In this document: one piece after another, positions 1-7,100 of the stretch
Layout: each line of letters begins with the position of its first letter
How positions within the stretch are numbered: the first letter of the stretch is position 1
Origin: Lachnospira sp. UBA5912
GTDB lineage: Bacteria; Bacillota; Clostridia; Lachnospirales; Lachnospiraceae
Direction: 5' to 3'
DNA length: 14,435 nt
NCBI GenBank assembly: GCA_002435585.1
Contig: DJDY01000066.1
Coordinates: forward strand, 1-14,435
Translations under genes and position numbers: made by a program
The notes under the pieces: model-generated
What the model saw: the letters and a program-made list of their open reading frames with translations, nothing else
Databases searched by the model: none
Told to the model about the DNA's origin: nothing

Positions 1-1
1 A

Positions 2-829
2 ACTATATTTGAGGGTAAAGATAAGATTGGTGGAGTGTTAAGATATGGCATCCCAGAATTCAGGCTTCCTAAGTCAGTGCTGGACGATATAGAATACCGT
101 CATCTTGAATTAAAAGGAATAAAGGTACGTCCTAACACTACGATAGGTAGTGCCATAACTATAGAAGACCTTTTCCGTGATGGATATAAGTCGATATTCG
201 TAGGAACTGGTGTATGGAATCCTAATACACTTCATATTAAGGGAGAGACCTTTGGAAATGTACATTTTGGTATTAATTACCTGAACAATCCAGACAGCTA
301 TAAGCTGGGTGAGCGTGTTATTGTAATCGGCGCAGGTAATGCTGCTATGGATGTTGCAAGAACTGCTATAAGAAAAGGAGTGCGTTATCTTACATGCTTT
401 TCTATCACCAGGGAGGTGGCTGCAAGCCAATATGAATATAGTTATGCCAAGCTTGAGGGAGTTGAGTTTGAATACAATAAACGCCCTGTTGAGATTAAAG
501 ATAATGGAGTTATATTCCGTGATATTGTAGAAAATGAAGATGGAACTTTCACAGATATAGAAGGAACAGATAAGCTGTATGAATCAGATAGTGTAATTAT
601 TTCTATAAGTCAGGGACCTATGACAAGGCTTGTTAATACAACGAAAGGACTTAATGCTAATAAGAGAGGCTTACTTGAAGCTGATGAAACAGGTCATACA
701 TCAAGACCTGGCATATTCGCCTCAGGTGACGTTGTGAATGGTGCCAGAACCGTTGTTGAAGCGGTTGCACATAGCAAGGTTGTTGCTGAATCAATGCATG
801 CTTACATGCAGTCGCTTGATGAAGAATAG
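2..829 (+). CDS. GltD-like NAD(P)/FAD-dependent oxidoreductase, 3' part (partial at left edge)
   Basis: The frame is open to the left edge: codons before the GTG at 35 read TIFEGKDKIGG and join the family segment GGVLRYGIPEFRLPK, so that GTG is internal and the true start lies outside the window. The family (glutamate synthase small subunit, NfnB, and stand-alone anaerobe flavoproteins) moves electrons between NAD(P)H, FAD and an FeS partner in the cytoplasm. Visible motifs are a Rossmann dinucleotide site GAGNAAMDVART (about 329-364) and the C-terminal FAD motif PGIFASGDVVNGARTVVEAVA (about 707-769). The YRR...MPA signature of true GltD after the Rossmann fold is replaced by CFSITREVAASQYE, so I do not call it gltD; the stand-alone oxidoreductase group is more likely. 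No large glutamate synthase gene is seen. The physiological substrate is unknown. Confidence 0.85.
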   Translation, partial: TIFEGKDKIGGVLRYGIPEFRLPKSVLDDIEYRHLELKGIKVRPNTTIGSAITIEDLFRDGYKSIFVGTGVWNPNTLHIKGETFGNVHFGINYLNNPDSYKLGERVIVIGAGNAAMDVARTAIRKGVRYLTCFSITREVAASQYEYSYAKLEGVEFEYNKRPVEIKDNGVIFRDIVENEDGTFTDIEGTDKLYESDSVIISISQGPMTRLVNTTKGLNANKRGLLEADETGHTSRPGIFASGDVVNGARTVVEAVAHSKVVAESMHAYMQSLDEE

Positions 830-843
830 GTGTTACTTGAAAG

Positions 844-913
844 CCACATAAGCAATAACTCTTATATAGCTATGTATGCTAATAATAAGAGTATCGCTTA
901 TGTGGTTTTATTT
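844..913 (+). terminator. Long intrinsic terminator after the oxidoreductase gene
   Basis: The arms CCACATAAGC (844-853) and GCTTATGTGG (896-905) pair perfectly over 10 bp. An inner stem CTCTTAT/ATAAGAG (859-865/885-891) and a TAGC/GCTA tip stack inside, and TTTTATTT follows. The T-run is on the + side only. On the minus strand the hairpin is followed by CTTTCAAG, so it is at best a weak terminator for the convergent sigma operon. Confidence 0.85.
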
Positions 914-946
914 AATATTCGGTATTATGATGTAAGTGTTGATAAA

Positions 947-1891
947 TTATCTAATTTCTCTTATAAACATATATAACTCAGAAGCATATGCTGTAGCACT
1001 ATAATGTCTTAAAACAGATGTACCATCTTCATATTCTGCTGTGATTGTCAGCTGGGTATTAAGAGAAGATACATCAATAAGTTCATAGCTTATATACAGG
1101 TGCTCAAAGTCGCTATAATCAGCTGAGTACTCATTATTATGGTCAATATACAGAAATTGTTCTTTAGAGTTAAACAGATGGAACGTACGATAACCGGCAT
1201 CTGGTAAGGAATTGGCTTTAAAAAGAGAATGCTGTTTGCCATATTCATCGGATATCTTATAATCGTTGGCAGCTATTTCATCAGGTATTGCCTCACGGGT
1301 AAGAAGGTGAGTATTTTCATCAGAGGATGTTATAGTAATATGTTTAATTGATGATGAACTATCTGTTAACTGGATGTTAAGGTCAAAGTATAGCATAATC
1401 GTTATATGTTGTCCCTGTTCACCCCATGCCTGTATGTTGGATGCATGGTCGGCAGAATCTTTGCTGTAAGCCATTGATAACCCACCTTTGTTAAGCTCTT
1501 CTGTATTTTCTCCGGCATATACTTTAAGAGTTGAAGAGTCAGTTTTATTTCTGCTTTTGTTATGAATGCCGGGTATAAGTAGATTATATGCACCAATACA
1601 TAATATAATGGTGGCAGCAGCAACGGCTATTATGCGATATAATATAGTGAATGAAGACTTTCTTTTTATATGTTTTGAAATTGATTTGTTATTAGTTACA
1701 ACTGAATTATTACTTGTGGTGTTATTATGGCTGCATGTGCTGTTGTTATACAGGACGTTATCCGTACCTTTTTCTTTATCACATATTGTTTTATCATCAT
1801 GCAACATGGCGTTCATAAGAGTTTTATTAATAAGTTCGTCACTGGCAGTTATTTTGTTGCAGTCCTTGTCGAATTCCTCTTTAAAATTCAT
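947..1891 (-). CDS. Membrane-bound anti-sigma-factor-like protein
   Basis: This 314-residue protein probably holds the upstream-encoded ECF sigma factor inactive at the membrane until an envelope signal arrives. The start ATG (1891-1889) lies inside the last codons of the sigma gene (11-base overlap) and has the site AGAGGTGA 7 bases before it, so the two are translationally coupled. Residues 1-40 are a charged cytoplasmic segment, about 41-80 a Ser/Asn/Thr-rich linker ending in a basic patch (KHIKRKSS), about 82-104 a single membrane helix, and about 105-314 an extracytoplasmic domain with beta-rich character. Single-pass topology plus pairing with an ECF sigma is typical of Firmicutes anti-sigma proteins, including DUF4179-type proteins. 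I do not see a zinc-binding HxxxCxxC anti-sigma motif. The ligand or stress sensed is unknown. Confidence 0.7.
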   Translation of the reverse strand: MNFKEEFDKDCNKITASDELINKTLMNAMLHDDKTICDKEKGTDNVLYNNSTCSHNNTTSNNSVVTNNKSISKHIKRKSSFTILYRIIAVAAATIILCIGAYNLLIPGIHNKSRNKTDSSTLKVYAGENTEELNKGGLSMAYSKDSADHASNIQAWGEQGQHITIMLYFDLNIQLTDSSSSIKHITITSSDENTHLLTREAIPDEIAANDYKISDEYGKQHSLFKANSLPDAGYRTFHLFNSKEQFLYIDHNNEYSADYSDFEHLYISYELIDVSSLNTQLTITAEYEDGTSVLRHYSATAYASELYMFIREIR

Positions 1892-2468
1892 AATCTTTCA
1901 CCTCTTTTCTTAATATTTCCCTTGCTCGCTTAAGCCGTGTACGCACATTTGGTGTAGATATATCGAGTATTTCGGCTATCTCATCAGTCGAATACTGTTC
2001 GTGATAGAAAAGGTATATTACATCACGGTATTTCTGTGGCAGGCTGGCAACTGTTTCCCATACATACATTGAGTCAATGTCGAATTCATTGTACGTACTT
2101 GTGTTTAAAGGCGTATATGAAGTGTTGACCAAATCATGGGAGCTTCTGCCTGATATATTGTCTGTGCTTGTAATGGAAGAATTATCATCAAATTTACAGT
2201 TATCATTGACACTTTTTATGACCTTTGAATTCCACGAACTTTTAAGTGTGTTGATACATTCATTCACAGTTACCTTTAGAAGCCATGCTTTTATGTGCAT
2301 ATCTGATTCAAATGTTTTATCACATGTGTATAACTTTATGAATACGTTCTGGAATATATCTTCTGCTTCGCTGACATTTTTCATCTTAAGAAGAGCAATT
2401 CTATAGATATCATTACTATACATCTTAAGAATGCGTTCGTATTCCTTGACATTGTTCTTATATCCCAT
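1881..2468 (-). CDS. ECF-type RNA polymerase sigma factor
   Basis: This 195-residue sigma-70 family protein directs RNA polymerase to alternative promoters. Region 2 spans about 11-77 (YSNDIYRIALLKMKN, AEDIFQNVFIKLY, HIKAWLLKVTVNECIN). Region 4 spans about 136-190 (LPQKYRDVIYLFYHEQYSTDEIAEIL, then the recognition helix ISTPNVRTRLKRAREIL). No region 1 or 3 is present, as in ECF factors. The linker between regions 2 and 4 is unusually long (about 78-135) and rich in Ser, Asn and Asp. The start ATG has AGGGGGAA about 6 bases upstream on the minus strand. It is the first gene of a two-gene operon with the anti-sigma-like protein. Operator-like repeats lie 30-120 bases upstream, and autoregulation is likely but unproven. 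The exact ECF group cannot be decided from sequence alone. Confidence 0.9.
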   Translation of the reverse strand: MGYKNNVKEYERILKMYSNDIYRIALLKMKNVSEAEDIFQNVFIKLYTCDKTFESDMHIKAWLLKVTVNECINTLKSSWNSKVIKSVNDNCKFDDNSSITSTDNISGRSSHDLVNTSYTPLNTSTYNEFDIDSMYVWETVASLPQKYRDVIYLFYHEQYSTDEIAEILDISTPNVRTRLKRAREILRKEVKDYEF

Positions 2469-2497
2469 GCTATTCCCCCTGTTGTTTCTCCGGATAT

Positions 2498-2511
2498 TGT
2501 TAATATTAACA
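2498..2511. promoter_or_regulatory. 14-bp perfect palindrome upstream of the sigma gene
   Basis: TGTTAATATTAACA is its own reverse complement and lies 30-43 bases upstream of the sigma start, that is, in its likely 5' leader or core promoter. Perfect palindromes of this length in a promoter region are typical of dimeric repressor sites, although AT-rich DNA produces some by chance. On the minus strand the segment TGAACA (2523-2518) lies just upstream. Confidence 0.35.
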
Positions 2512-2527
2512 TAGGCTGTTCATATTA

Positions 2528-2588
2528 GATATAATATGTTAGATATCTGATATAATATGTAATATATCAGATAAGGTATCAGATATAA
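2528..2588. repeat. Direct and inverted repeats in the sigma-operon promoter region
   Basis: GATATAATATGT occurs exactly twice, at 2528-2539 and 2549-2560, 21 bp apart (two helical turns). TATCTGATATA (2544-2554) and TATATCAGATA (2563-2573) form a perfect 11-bp inverted repeat with an 8-base spacer, and a further related copy, TATCAGATATA, is at 2578-2588. The cluster lies 60-120 bases upstream of the sigma start and is a plausible operator. The low base complexity limits confidence. Confidence 0.45.
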
Positions 2589-2952
2589 AACTTTTATAAT
2601 ATGAATGGCATCTGTATATAAATAATACAATTATGTAAAAGAAAATGTGACACGAAAACTAGAAGCCAAAATAAAATATAATGAATTGCAATAAAGTATT
2701 ATAAGGTTTCTTAGTAAAACAAATGTGGTCTTACCTTGGCAGCATATACATAAATGTTTATGAAAAATAAATAGTTTATTAATAAGATATTAATATTTAT
2801 ACAATTTATTGTATAAGATTGTATTTTATATGTATTTTGTATTCATTTCTTATGTTTTTCAGATATAAAATATATTAAATTATTATGCTTATATATAAAT
2901 TTTATATTGGCATAATTGTATAAATACAAAATAAGTATTATTAAAATTGTGA
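2589..2952. other. AT-rich non-coding stretch
   Basis: I see no gene, tRNA or convincing RNA structure here. The stretch is very AT-rich. Near its end TTGTAT (2916-2921) and TATTAA (2939-2944) are 17 bases apart and could be a weak promoter for the RNA-like island that follows, but in this composition such matches are common. Confidence 0.4.
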
Positions 2953-3135
2953 AAATGACCAATAGTCATTTATCATCACTCTATGTCAGCCAAAAGATTT
3001 TATCTGGTAATAAAATGGGGAAATTAAGGGGAAAATCCAGTGTTTATCAGCGGTTATGAAAGCTGAACCGTAACCAGGTGACGTGGTGGCTACGTAAAAA
3101 TTACTGACTTAAATCGAGTGACGAGAGAGATTGTA
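2953..3135 (+). ncRNA. Candidate structured RNA upstream of atpB (unassigned)
   Basis: This stretch is clearly GC-richer than the AT-rich DNA on both sides, a common mark of structured RNA in AT-rich genomes. Visible elements: a hairpin AAATGAC/GTCATTT (2953-2959/2965-2971); purine-rich blocks GGGGAAA and GGGGAAAATCC (about 3017-3038) resembling riboswitch core segments; CGGTT/AACCG (3051-3055/3066-3070); a hairpin CGTA-ACCA / TGGT-(GGC)-TACG (about 3069-3094); GTAA/TTAC (3094-3097/3101-3104); and TCG/CGA (3114-3116/3122-3124). It resembles parts of cobalamin and FMN riboswitches but lacks their complete conserved cores, so no class is assigned. The strand is inferred from the direction of atpB. 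It could instead be an independent small RNA. Confidence 0.35.
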
Positions 3136-3205
3136 CTTAAATATATACAAATATTTATGCAAGTTTTAAAATGTTCATAAAAAATATTGTTAAAAAATAA
3201 ATTAT

Positions 3206-3237
3206 TTGACTTTACAATTCCAAAAAATGGGTATAAA
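3206..3237 (+). promoter_or_regulatory. Candidate promoter of the ATP synthase operon
   Basis: TTGACT (3206-3211) and TATAAA (3232-3237) are good core hexamers, but their 20-base spacing is longer than the usual 16-18. TTTACA (3211-3216) with the same -10 gives 15. Transcription would start near 3244, leaving a leader of about 33 bases with the atpB ribosome site. This would put the structured island upstream of this promoter, so a second, earlier promoter is possible. Confidence 0.4.
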
Positions 3238-3276
3238 ATCCGCAGTATGAAAATGAAAGGATAAGGAGATGGTTTT

Positions 3277-3963
3277 TTGAATGATTTAGCACAGAATCTT
3301 ATTGAAGAACTTCAATGTGAGACCGTCTTTACAATTCCTGTTTTGGGTGGAATACCAGTTTCAGAAGCAGTTGTGGTTACATGGATTATTATGGCTGTGC
3401 TGGTTATAGTTGCATTTATACTGACCCGAAACTTAAAAGTGGATCATATAAGTAAGAGACAGGCTGTTGCAGAAAGCATAGTAACAGGTCTTATGAAGAT
3501 GGTTCAGGGAATGGTTGGCGAAAAGGGCAAGGCATATGTACCTTATCTCACAACAGTCATGCTGTATATTGGTGTTTCCAATATTATTGGACTGTTCGGA
3601 TTCAAGTCACCTACTAAGGACTTAAGAGTCACGGTAGCACTGGCACTCATGAGTATTATTCTTATTGAGGCAGCTGGTATCTATCACAAGGGTGTTAAGC
3701 GTTGGTTACACGGTTTTGTTGAACCAGTTGCAATTGTAACACCTATCAACATTCTTGAAGTAGTAACAAAGCCACTTTCGCTTTGTATGCGACTTTTCGG
3801 TAATGTATTAGGAGCTTTCGTTATTATGGAGCTTCTTAAGATGATACTTCCGGTAGGTCTTCCGGTTGTATTCAGTCTGTACTTTGATATATTTGATGGT
3901 TTACTTCAGGCTTACGTATTCGTATTCCTTACATCATTATATATTGATGAGATTACAGAGTAG
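3277..3963 (+). CDS. atpB: F1Fo ATP synthase subunit a
   Basis: Subunit a is the membrane stator that forms the two half-channels carrying ions to and from the c-ring. This 228-residue protein is hydrophobic with about five membrane helices (about 30-50, 88-108, 116-134, 152-190, 195-225). The essential arginine is R172 in LSLCMRLFGNVLGA, and the C-terminal helix carries GLLQAYVF with Q211, matching family signatures. The start is TTG at 3277: AAGGAG (3262-3267) sits 9 bases upstream, and the nearby ATG at 3281 is out of frame and hits a stop after two codons. It is the first gene of the operon; no atpI or atpZ precedes it. Identity is certain; only the rare TTG start carries slight doubt. 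Confidence 0.97.
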   Translation: MNDLAQNLIEELQCETVFTIPVLGGIPVSEAVVVTWIIMAVLVIVAFILTRNLKVDHISKRQAVAESIVTGLMKMVQGMVGEKGKAYVPYLTTVMLYIGVSNIIGLFGFKSPTKDLRVTVALALMSIILIEAAGIYHKGVKRWLHGFVEPVAIVTPINILEVVTKPLSLCMRLFGNVLGAFVIMELLKMILPVGLPVVFSLYFDIFDGLLQAYVFVFLTSLYIDEITE

Positions 3964-4030
3964 TTCTAAAACTTAAGGACATGTAAAAGCGGAGTTGGTC
4001 AAGTTTACAGGCTGCCAGCTTAAAGGAAAG

Positions 4031-4076
4031 TCTGTGAGATTGATAAACAGATTTGTGGTATAGGCGGAGTGCCTAT
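4031..4076 (+). other. Hairpins in the atpB-atpE spacer
   Basis: The 148-base gap before atpE carries TCTGT/ACAGA (4031-4035/4047-4051) and a tight hairpin ATAGGC-GGAGT-GCCTAT (4060-4076). A strong ribosome site (AAGGAGA, about 4097-4104) follows before the c-subunit ATG. No T-run follows, so this is not a terminator. In E. coli the region before atpE enhances c-subunit translation; a similar or mRNA-stabilising role here is inference. Confidence 0.4.
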
Positions 4077-4111
4077 GTATTTATTATAAGGAAGAAAAAG
4101 GAGATAAGATT

Positions 4112-4339
4112 ATGAGTGGAACAATCATAGCTATTGGCGCAGGTATCGCCGTATTAGGTTCATTTGGTGCAGGTATTGGTATAGGTATAGCAACTGGTAG
4201 AGCTTCAGAAGCTGTTGCAAGACAGCCAGAGGCAGAAGGTAAGATTACAAAGACACTTATTCTTGGTAGTGCGTTGGCAGAGGCTACTGCTATTTATGGT
4301 TTCGTTATCGCCCTTATGATTATCGTTATGCTTGGTTAA
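4112..4339 (+). CDS. atpE: F1Fo ATP synthase subunit c (proteolipid)
   Basis: This 75-residue helical hairpin oligomerises into the rotating c-ring that carries ions across the membrane. Helix 1 contains the glycine packing motif [11 protein letters not shown], the loop is the conserved ARQPEAEGK (about 36-44), and helix 2 carries the ion-binding glutamate E57 in [10 protein letters not shown]. The classic Na+ site of Ilyobacter and Acetobacterium needs Gln in helix 1 and Ser or Thr after the Glu; here the first position is Ile24 and the second Ala58, so H+ coupling is favoured. The ATG start has a strong site (AAGGAGA). Long structured spacers flank it on both sides (148 and 246 bases), fitting separate control of the most abundant subunit. 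The length is typical. Confidence 0.97.
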   Translation: MSGTIIAIGAGIAVLGSFGAGIGIGIATGRASEAVARQPEAEGKITKTLILGSALAEATAIYGFVIALMIIVMLG

Positions 4340-4375
4340 TCCACAGGGATTAAGCACAAATGCATGATGGTATCG

Positions 4376-4407
4376 TATGTTTATATCCGGTATTATCCGG
4401 GTACATA
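4376..4407 (+). other. Hairpin after atpE
   Basis: TATCCGG (4384-4390) and CCGGGTA (4397-4403) pair around a TATTAT loop, and TATG/CATA (4376-4379/4404-4407) extends the stem across a small bulge. It sits about 37 bases after the atpE stop, with no T-run but an A-rich tract. It may act as a 3' stabiliser or processing site, or as a leaky attenuator, giving more c than downstream subunits; this role is inference. Confidence 0.4.
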
Positions 4408-4474
4408 ATAAAAATGTATCTGCGTTATATATAAGGTATTTTAAGCAGAATATAAGCATACAGATAACAAGATG

Positions 4475-4551
4475 GTTACAACGTATCAGAAAGCATAATT
4501 CAGAATGTATATATAGATTTAAAGTACATAAGCAAACTGATACATCGTAAC
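4475..4551 (+). other. Long-range stem before atpF
   Basis: GTTAC-AAC-GTATCAG (4475-4489) pairs with CTGATAC-ATC-GTAAC (4537-4551): 5 bp and 7 bp of perfect pairing separated by a 3x3 internal loop. The 47-base loop contains a smaller ATGTA/TACAT stem. It ends 34 bases before the b-subunit start and explains most of the unusually long 246-base atpE-atpF gap, in which I see no coding sequence. Confidence 0.45.
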
Positions 4552-4585
4552 AAAGAATATACTACGAAGAAAGGCAGGGAATAAG

Positions 4586-5068
4586 ATGCTCCAGTTAGAT
4601 GTTTGGAATGTTTTATTTACAATTATTAACCTTTTAATTCTCTTCGTGCTTATGAGAATATTCTTATACAAGCCAGTTCAGAAGATTATCGCTAAAAGAC
4701 AGGAAGAAGCTGATAAACAGTTCGACGAAGCAGCAGCCAAGCAGAGCGAGGCTGATGAACTTAAGTCTAAGTATGAAGCTGTATTAAGCGATGCAGAGAA
4801 TGAGAAGAAGAAGGTTGTTTCGGAGGCAAGAAAGACTGCTGATGAAGAATATCAGCGTATTGTAGCAGATGCCCATAAGACAGCAACACAGATTAAAGAT
4901 GATGCTGAGGCAGAGGCTGTAAGCCAGAAGGAACAGATATTAAAGAAAGCAGAAAAAGAGATTGCAGATATGGTTGTAGATGCTGCTGCTAAGGTTGTAG
5001 CAAGCAACAGTAAAGATACTAATGCTGCACTTTATGACACATTTTTGAATAAAGCAGGTGATAAATAG
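4586..5068 (+). CDS. atpF: F1Fo ATP synthase subunit b
   Basis: Subunit b is the peripheral stalk, normally a dimer, anchoring delta and the alpha3beta3 head to subunit a. The 160 residues have a single N-terminal membrane helix (about 6-26, [21 protein letters not shown]), the conserved [15 protein letters not shown] boundary, then a long charged, Ala-rich coiled coil to about 145 and a C-terminal delta-binding end. The length is standard and it is not fused to delta as in mycobacteria. The start ATG has an AGGCAGGGA site. The stop TAG (5066-5068) shares one base with the GTG of the following delta-alpha gene, so translation of the two is coupled. Confidence 0.96.
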   Translation: MLQLDVWNVLFTIINLLILFVLMRIFLYKPVQKIIAKRQEEADKQFDEAAAKQSEADELKSKYEAVLSDAENEKKKVVSEARKTADEEYQRIVADAHKTATQIKDDAEAEAVSQKEQILKKAEKEIADMVVDAAAKVVASNSKDTNAALYDTFLNKAGDK

Positions 5069-7089
5069 TGATACAGACAGCGATTGATTATGCATCAGAA
5101 TTACATAAAACAGGTATGTCGCACGAAGAGTTATCTACTGTTAAGGATATATTCGATGTTGTACCACAGGTTAAAGAAGAACTTAGTGACCCAACAGTAT
5201 CACTTGAGAAAAAACATCTTGTGATTCAGAAGATATTCTCTAAGAATGTGAGAAATTTCTTACAGCTTTTATGTGATAATGATGATATAAATTTATTTGA
5301 TGAAGTATGTAAGGCTTTAAAAGAGCTTGAGATGACTCCTGAACAGAAGGAAAGTACAGCAGTGCTTACTTATGTTGAGGCACCATCTGATGAACAGCTT
5401 GAAGGAATCAAAGGCTTTATAGCCAAGGAATTCCATAATCCTGATATTAAGTTAGAGATGGTACAGGATCCATCGATAAAGAGTGGTTTCGTACTTAAGG
5501 TTGGCTCTAAGGAGTATGACTGGAGTGAGAAAGCACGTATTGACCAGTTGAAAAGCAGCATAGAAAAGGCTGTAAGTGCTGGTAAGGCTACGGCAAGTGA
5601 AGAAGGTATTCTTTCAATACTTGAAGCCAATATTAAGGATTTCGAGCTTGCAGTTAAGGATAAGGAAATAGGTGTTGTTAACTGGGTTGGTGATGGTATT
5701 GCCAACGTTGATGGCATCGATCATGCATTTTATGGCGAAATCGTTGTATTTGACAGTGGTGTAAAAGGCATGGTTCAGGATGTAAGACGTGATGAAGTCG
5801 GAGTTATCCTTTTCGGTAGTGATGTAACAATTAAGGAAGGAAGCAAGGTTGCCCGTACAGGTAAGATGGCAGGTGTTCCAGTTGGTGAGGGCTTCCTTGG
5901 AAGAATAGTTGATGCACTTGGTTCACCTATAGATGATAAGGGTGATATCCAGGCAGATGGTTATAGACCAGTAGAATGTGAAGCACCTGGTATCACTGAG
6001 CGTAAGTCAGTATCTGTTCCTATGGAAACAGGACTTCTTTCTATTGATTCCATGTTCCCTATAGGACGTGGACAAAGAGAGCTTATCATTGGTGACAGAC
6101 AGACAGGTAAGACAGCAATCGCAACAGATACAATCATTAACCAGAAGGGTAAGGATGTTATCTGTATATATGTAGCTATCGGACAGAAAGCATCTACTAT
6201 TGCAAAGCTTGTTAATACATTAAAGACAGCAGGTGCTATGGATTATACAACTATTGTATCAGCTACAGCAGCAGATCCAGCACCACTTCAGTATATAGCA
6301 CCTTATGCAGGTACAGCTATGGCAGAGTACTTCATGCATAACGGAAAGGATGTCCTTATTATATATGATGACCTTTCTAAGCATGCTGTTGCTTACAGAG
6401 CTATATCACTTCTTCTTGAACGTTCTCCAGGACGTGAGGCTTATCCAGGTGATGTATTCTATCTGCATTCAAGACTTCTTGAAAGATCTAGCCGTCTTTC
6501 ACCAGAAGCAGGTGGTGGTTCTATCACAGCACTTCCTATTATAGAGACACAGGCAGGTGACCTTTCAGCGTATATCCCAACTAATGTAATATCTATTACA
6601 GATGGTCAGATATTCCTTGAAAGTGAGTTGTTCTTCTCTGGTCAGAGACCAGCCGTTAACGTAGGTCTTTCTGTATCCCGTGTTGGTGGTGCAGCACAGA
6701 CTAAGGCTATGAAAAAGGCAGCCGGAAGTATTCGTATCGATCTTGCACAGTATCGAGAGATGGAAGTGTTCACACAGTTCTCATCAGATCTTGATGAGGG
6801 TACTATGAAGCAGTTACAGCATGGACGTGCACTTATGGAGCTTCTTAAACAGCCTATGAGTCATCCATTCAGCATGGCAGAGCAGGTTATTATACTTGTT
6901 GCAGCTAATGCACATATATTCAGTGATATTGAGCTTTCTAAGATTAAGGGATTCAGGGCAGATATGCTTGAGTTCTTCCATAGCCAGCATTCAGAGATAG
7001 TTAATACTCTTGAATCTACTAAGGATCTGACAGATGAAACTAAGGAAGCTATTATTGCAGCAGCAAACGAGTTCAAGAGTGAAAGATAA
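5068..7089 (+). CDS. atpHA: ATP synthase delta-alpha fusion protein
   Basis: One 673-codon frame encodes two normally separate F1 subunits. Residues 1 to about 170 are delta (OSCP-like): N-terminal helical bundle with [13 protein letters not shown] and [13 protein letters not shown], then C-terminal [23 protein letters not shown] and a final helix. A short linker (about 170-176, SAGKATA) leads into alpha (about 177-673): the intact N-terminal helix [16 protein letters not shown], the beta-barrel, Walker A GDRQTGKT (342-349), LIIYDD (430-435) and the arginine-finger segment SVSRVGG with R538. No in-frame ATG, GTG, TTG or CTG lies between residues 165 and 234 and no ribosome site is seen, so alpha cannot easily start alone; the nearest candidate, TTG at 5548, lacks a well-spaced site. 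The GTG start overlaps the atpF stop; AGGTG (5055-5059) precedes it. Both halves look complete. Gene symbol is a composite of atpH and atpA. Confidence 0.95.
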   Translation: MIQTAIDYASELHKTGMSHEELSTVKDIFDVVPQVKEELSDPTVSLEKKHLVIQKIFSKNVRNFLQLLCDNDDINLFDEVCKALKELEMTPEQKESTAVLTYVEAPSDEQLEGIKGFIAKEFHNPDIKLEMVQDPSIKSGFVLKVGSKEYDWSEKARIDQLKSSIEKAVSAGKATASEEGILSILEANIKDFELAVKDKEIGVVNWVGDGIANVDGIDHAFYGEIVVFDSGVKGMVQDVRRDEVGVILFGSDVTIKEGSKVARTGKMAGVPVGEGFLGRIVDALGSPIDDKGDIQADGYRPVECEAPGITERKSVSVPMETGLLSIDSMFPIGRGQRELIIGDRQTGKTAIATDTIINQKGKDVICIYVAIGQKASTIAKLVNTLKTAGAMDYTTIVSATAADPAPLQYIAPYAGTAMAEYFMHNGKDVLIIYDDLSKHAVAYRAISLLLERSPGREAYPGDVFYLHSRLLERSSRLSPEAGGGSITALPIIETQAGDLSAYIPTNVISITDGQIFLESELFFSGQRPAVNVGLSVSRVGGAAQTKAMKKAAGSIRIDLAQYREMEVFTQFSSDLDEGTMKQLQHGRALMELLKQPMSHPFSMAEQVIILVAANAHIFSDIELSKIKGFRADMLEFFHSQHSEIVNTLESTKDLTDETKEAIIAAANEFKSER

Positions 7090-7100
7090 GGGGGATTGCT

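Noticed and set aside
844..905. Bidirectional terminator also serving the sigma/anti-sigma operon
   Set aside because: On the minus strand the hairpin is followed by CTTTCAAG rather than a T-run.
2497..2512. Rex-type redox operator at TTGTTAATATTAACAT
   Set aside because: Rex sites are 18 bp with a 4-base centre between TTGTTAA and TTAACAA; here the two halves are too close together and one end does not match.
3010..3135. Cobalamin or FMN riboswitch before atpB
   Set aside because: Only fragments match (GGGGAAAATCC, CAGCGGTTATGAAAG). The 3' conserved parts (for cobalamin the ACCTGCC end, for FMN the second half) are absent and the island is too short, so it is left unassigned.
4112..4339. 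Na+-binding c subunit
   Set aside because: The helix-1 Gln and the Ser/Thr directly after the ion-binding Glu are replaced by Ile24 and Ala58.
5548..5550. Internal TTG start allowing separate alpha synthesis
   Set aside because: The only SD-like string (GGAGTGAG, 5522-5529) is 18 bases away, and the start would lie within the last delta helix.
6305..6544. Open frames inside or antisense to the atp genes and other coding regions
   Set aside because: They lie in alternative frames of strongly conserved genes, lack ribosome sites and resemble no family; they are shadows.
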